The notes beneath the pieces were generated by a model, which made no database searches, was not told the DNA's origin, and saw nothing but the letters and a program-made list of their open reading frames with translations. Positions 50,236 to 50,447 of a DNA stretch of 50,447 bases are shown piece after piece. A program made the translations under genes and the position numbers. This DNA is from an uncultured Chitinophagaceae bacterium (GTDB lineage Bacteria; Bacteroidota; Bacteroidia; Chitinophagales; Chitinophagaceae): positions 1-50,447 of the forward strand of contig CAISDV010000163.1 of NCBI GenBank assembly GCA_903884185.1. The letters run 5' to 3'. Each line of letters opens with the position of its first letter. Positions within the stretch are counted from its first letter, which is position 1.

Positions 50236-50447
50236 ATTTAATACGGGTTTATATGCGGGGGATGGAATAAATATATTAAATTATGGGCAGCAAACCTGCG
50301 AAAGATTGGCACCTATCTTCTGGATAATTCCTAATTTGTGATGCAACCGCATAAATAATCATTTATGTAAATCGTCAGCATAAAGTGGACAAAATATAGT
50401 CTAAATTAGTAGAGTGTTTCCATCATTAATCATTAAACCAAAAATGA
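50236..50447. other. Intergenic region at the right edge
   Basis: No complete gene is present here. The last bases contain an ATG (50444-50446) on the plus strand that could start a gene beyond the window, preceded by A-rich sequence. The stretch should contain the promoter of the amidase gene; no exact TAnnTTTG box was found on the minus strand. Confidence 0.4.

Noticed and set aside
1-50447. tRNA, rRNA, integrase, transposase or phage genes
   Set aside because: No such sequence was recognised on either strand, although short or degenerate ones could be missed by eye.

Overview
The window reads as chromosomal DNA of a Bacteroidota bacterium, most likely class Chitinophagia (Chitinophagaceae-like). 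Evidence: moderate GC; few Shine-Dalgarno sites but several TAnnTTTG-type -7 boxes; TonB/ExbB/ExbD genes; a CarboxypepD_reg-like plus beta-barrel receptor; two-component-regulator propeller lipoproteins; a DUF5117-type zinc metalloprotease; and a short NuoG. The family placement is inference from gene content only. No rRNA, tRNA, CRISPR array, phage or complete insertion sequence was seen.

Layout. 0-7 kb is housekeeping, mostly minus strand: a partial RluA-type pseudouridine synthase, rluB, a Spy-like periplasmic protein, rlmN, a plus-strand thiolase, a small lipoprotein, hisS, and a low-molecular-weight tyrosine phosphatase overlapping hisS. 7.2-11.0 kb is a plus-strand unit: TonB, a small membrane protein, a phosphate-binding-like lipoprotein and a TPR protein. 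11.1-25.2 kb is a complete complex I operon, nuoA to nuoN, with two extra genes between nuoE and nuoF: an exported NTF2/DUF4440-like protein and a small clan-AA (retropepsin-like) aspartic protease. 25.4-30.2 kb holds a MacB-like permease without an ATPase, a CarboxypepD_reg-like protein and a large metalloprotease. 30.7-33.7 kb is an ExbB-ExbD-ExbD-TonB operon, followed by mnmE. 35.4-40.1 kb is a scarred region: two SDR fragments in permuted order, a propeller lipoprotein cut off mid-repeat, a propeller/cysteine-protease chimera lacking the nucleophile half, a frameshifted membrane-protein remnant and an intact 45-aa histone-H1-like gene. 40.1-50.4 kb is accessory: cupin, methyltransferase, MFS transporter, DUF1003, a putative outer-membrane protein, NIPSNAP, RidA, a large TonB-receptor-like protein and a Tat-exported acetamidase/formamidase.

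How genes work together. The nuo operon builds the proton-pumping NADH:quinone oxidoreductase. ExbB/ExbD/TonB would use the resulting proton gradient to energise outer-membrane receptors such as the 948-aa protein at 46.2 kb. RluA-like, RluB, RlmN, MnmE and HisS serve translation.

The most unusual signal is not a gene. It is a set of degenerate short-period arrays (7-nt, once 8-nt) in at least six places. Four of them are inverted, so a left array is followed by the complementary array, and they occur in divergent, tandem and convergent intergenic spaces. One direct 7-nt array lies inside rluB, where three heptamers equal seven codons and produce a heptapeptide repeat. Short CCCG...CGGG-type palindromes recur beside several of these arrays, and a different perfect palindrome lies inside mnmE.
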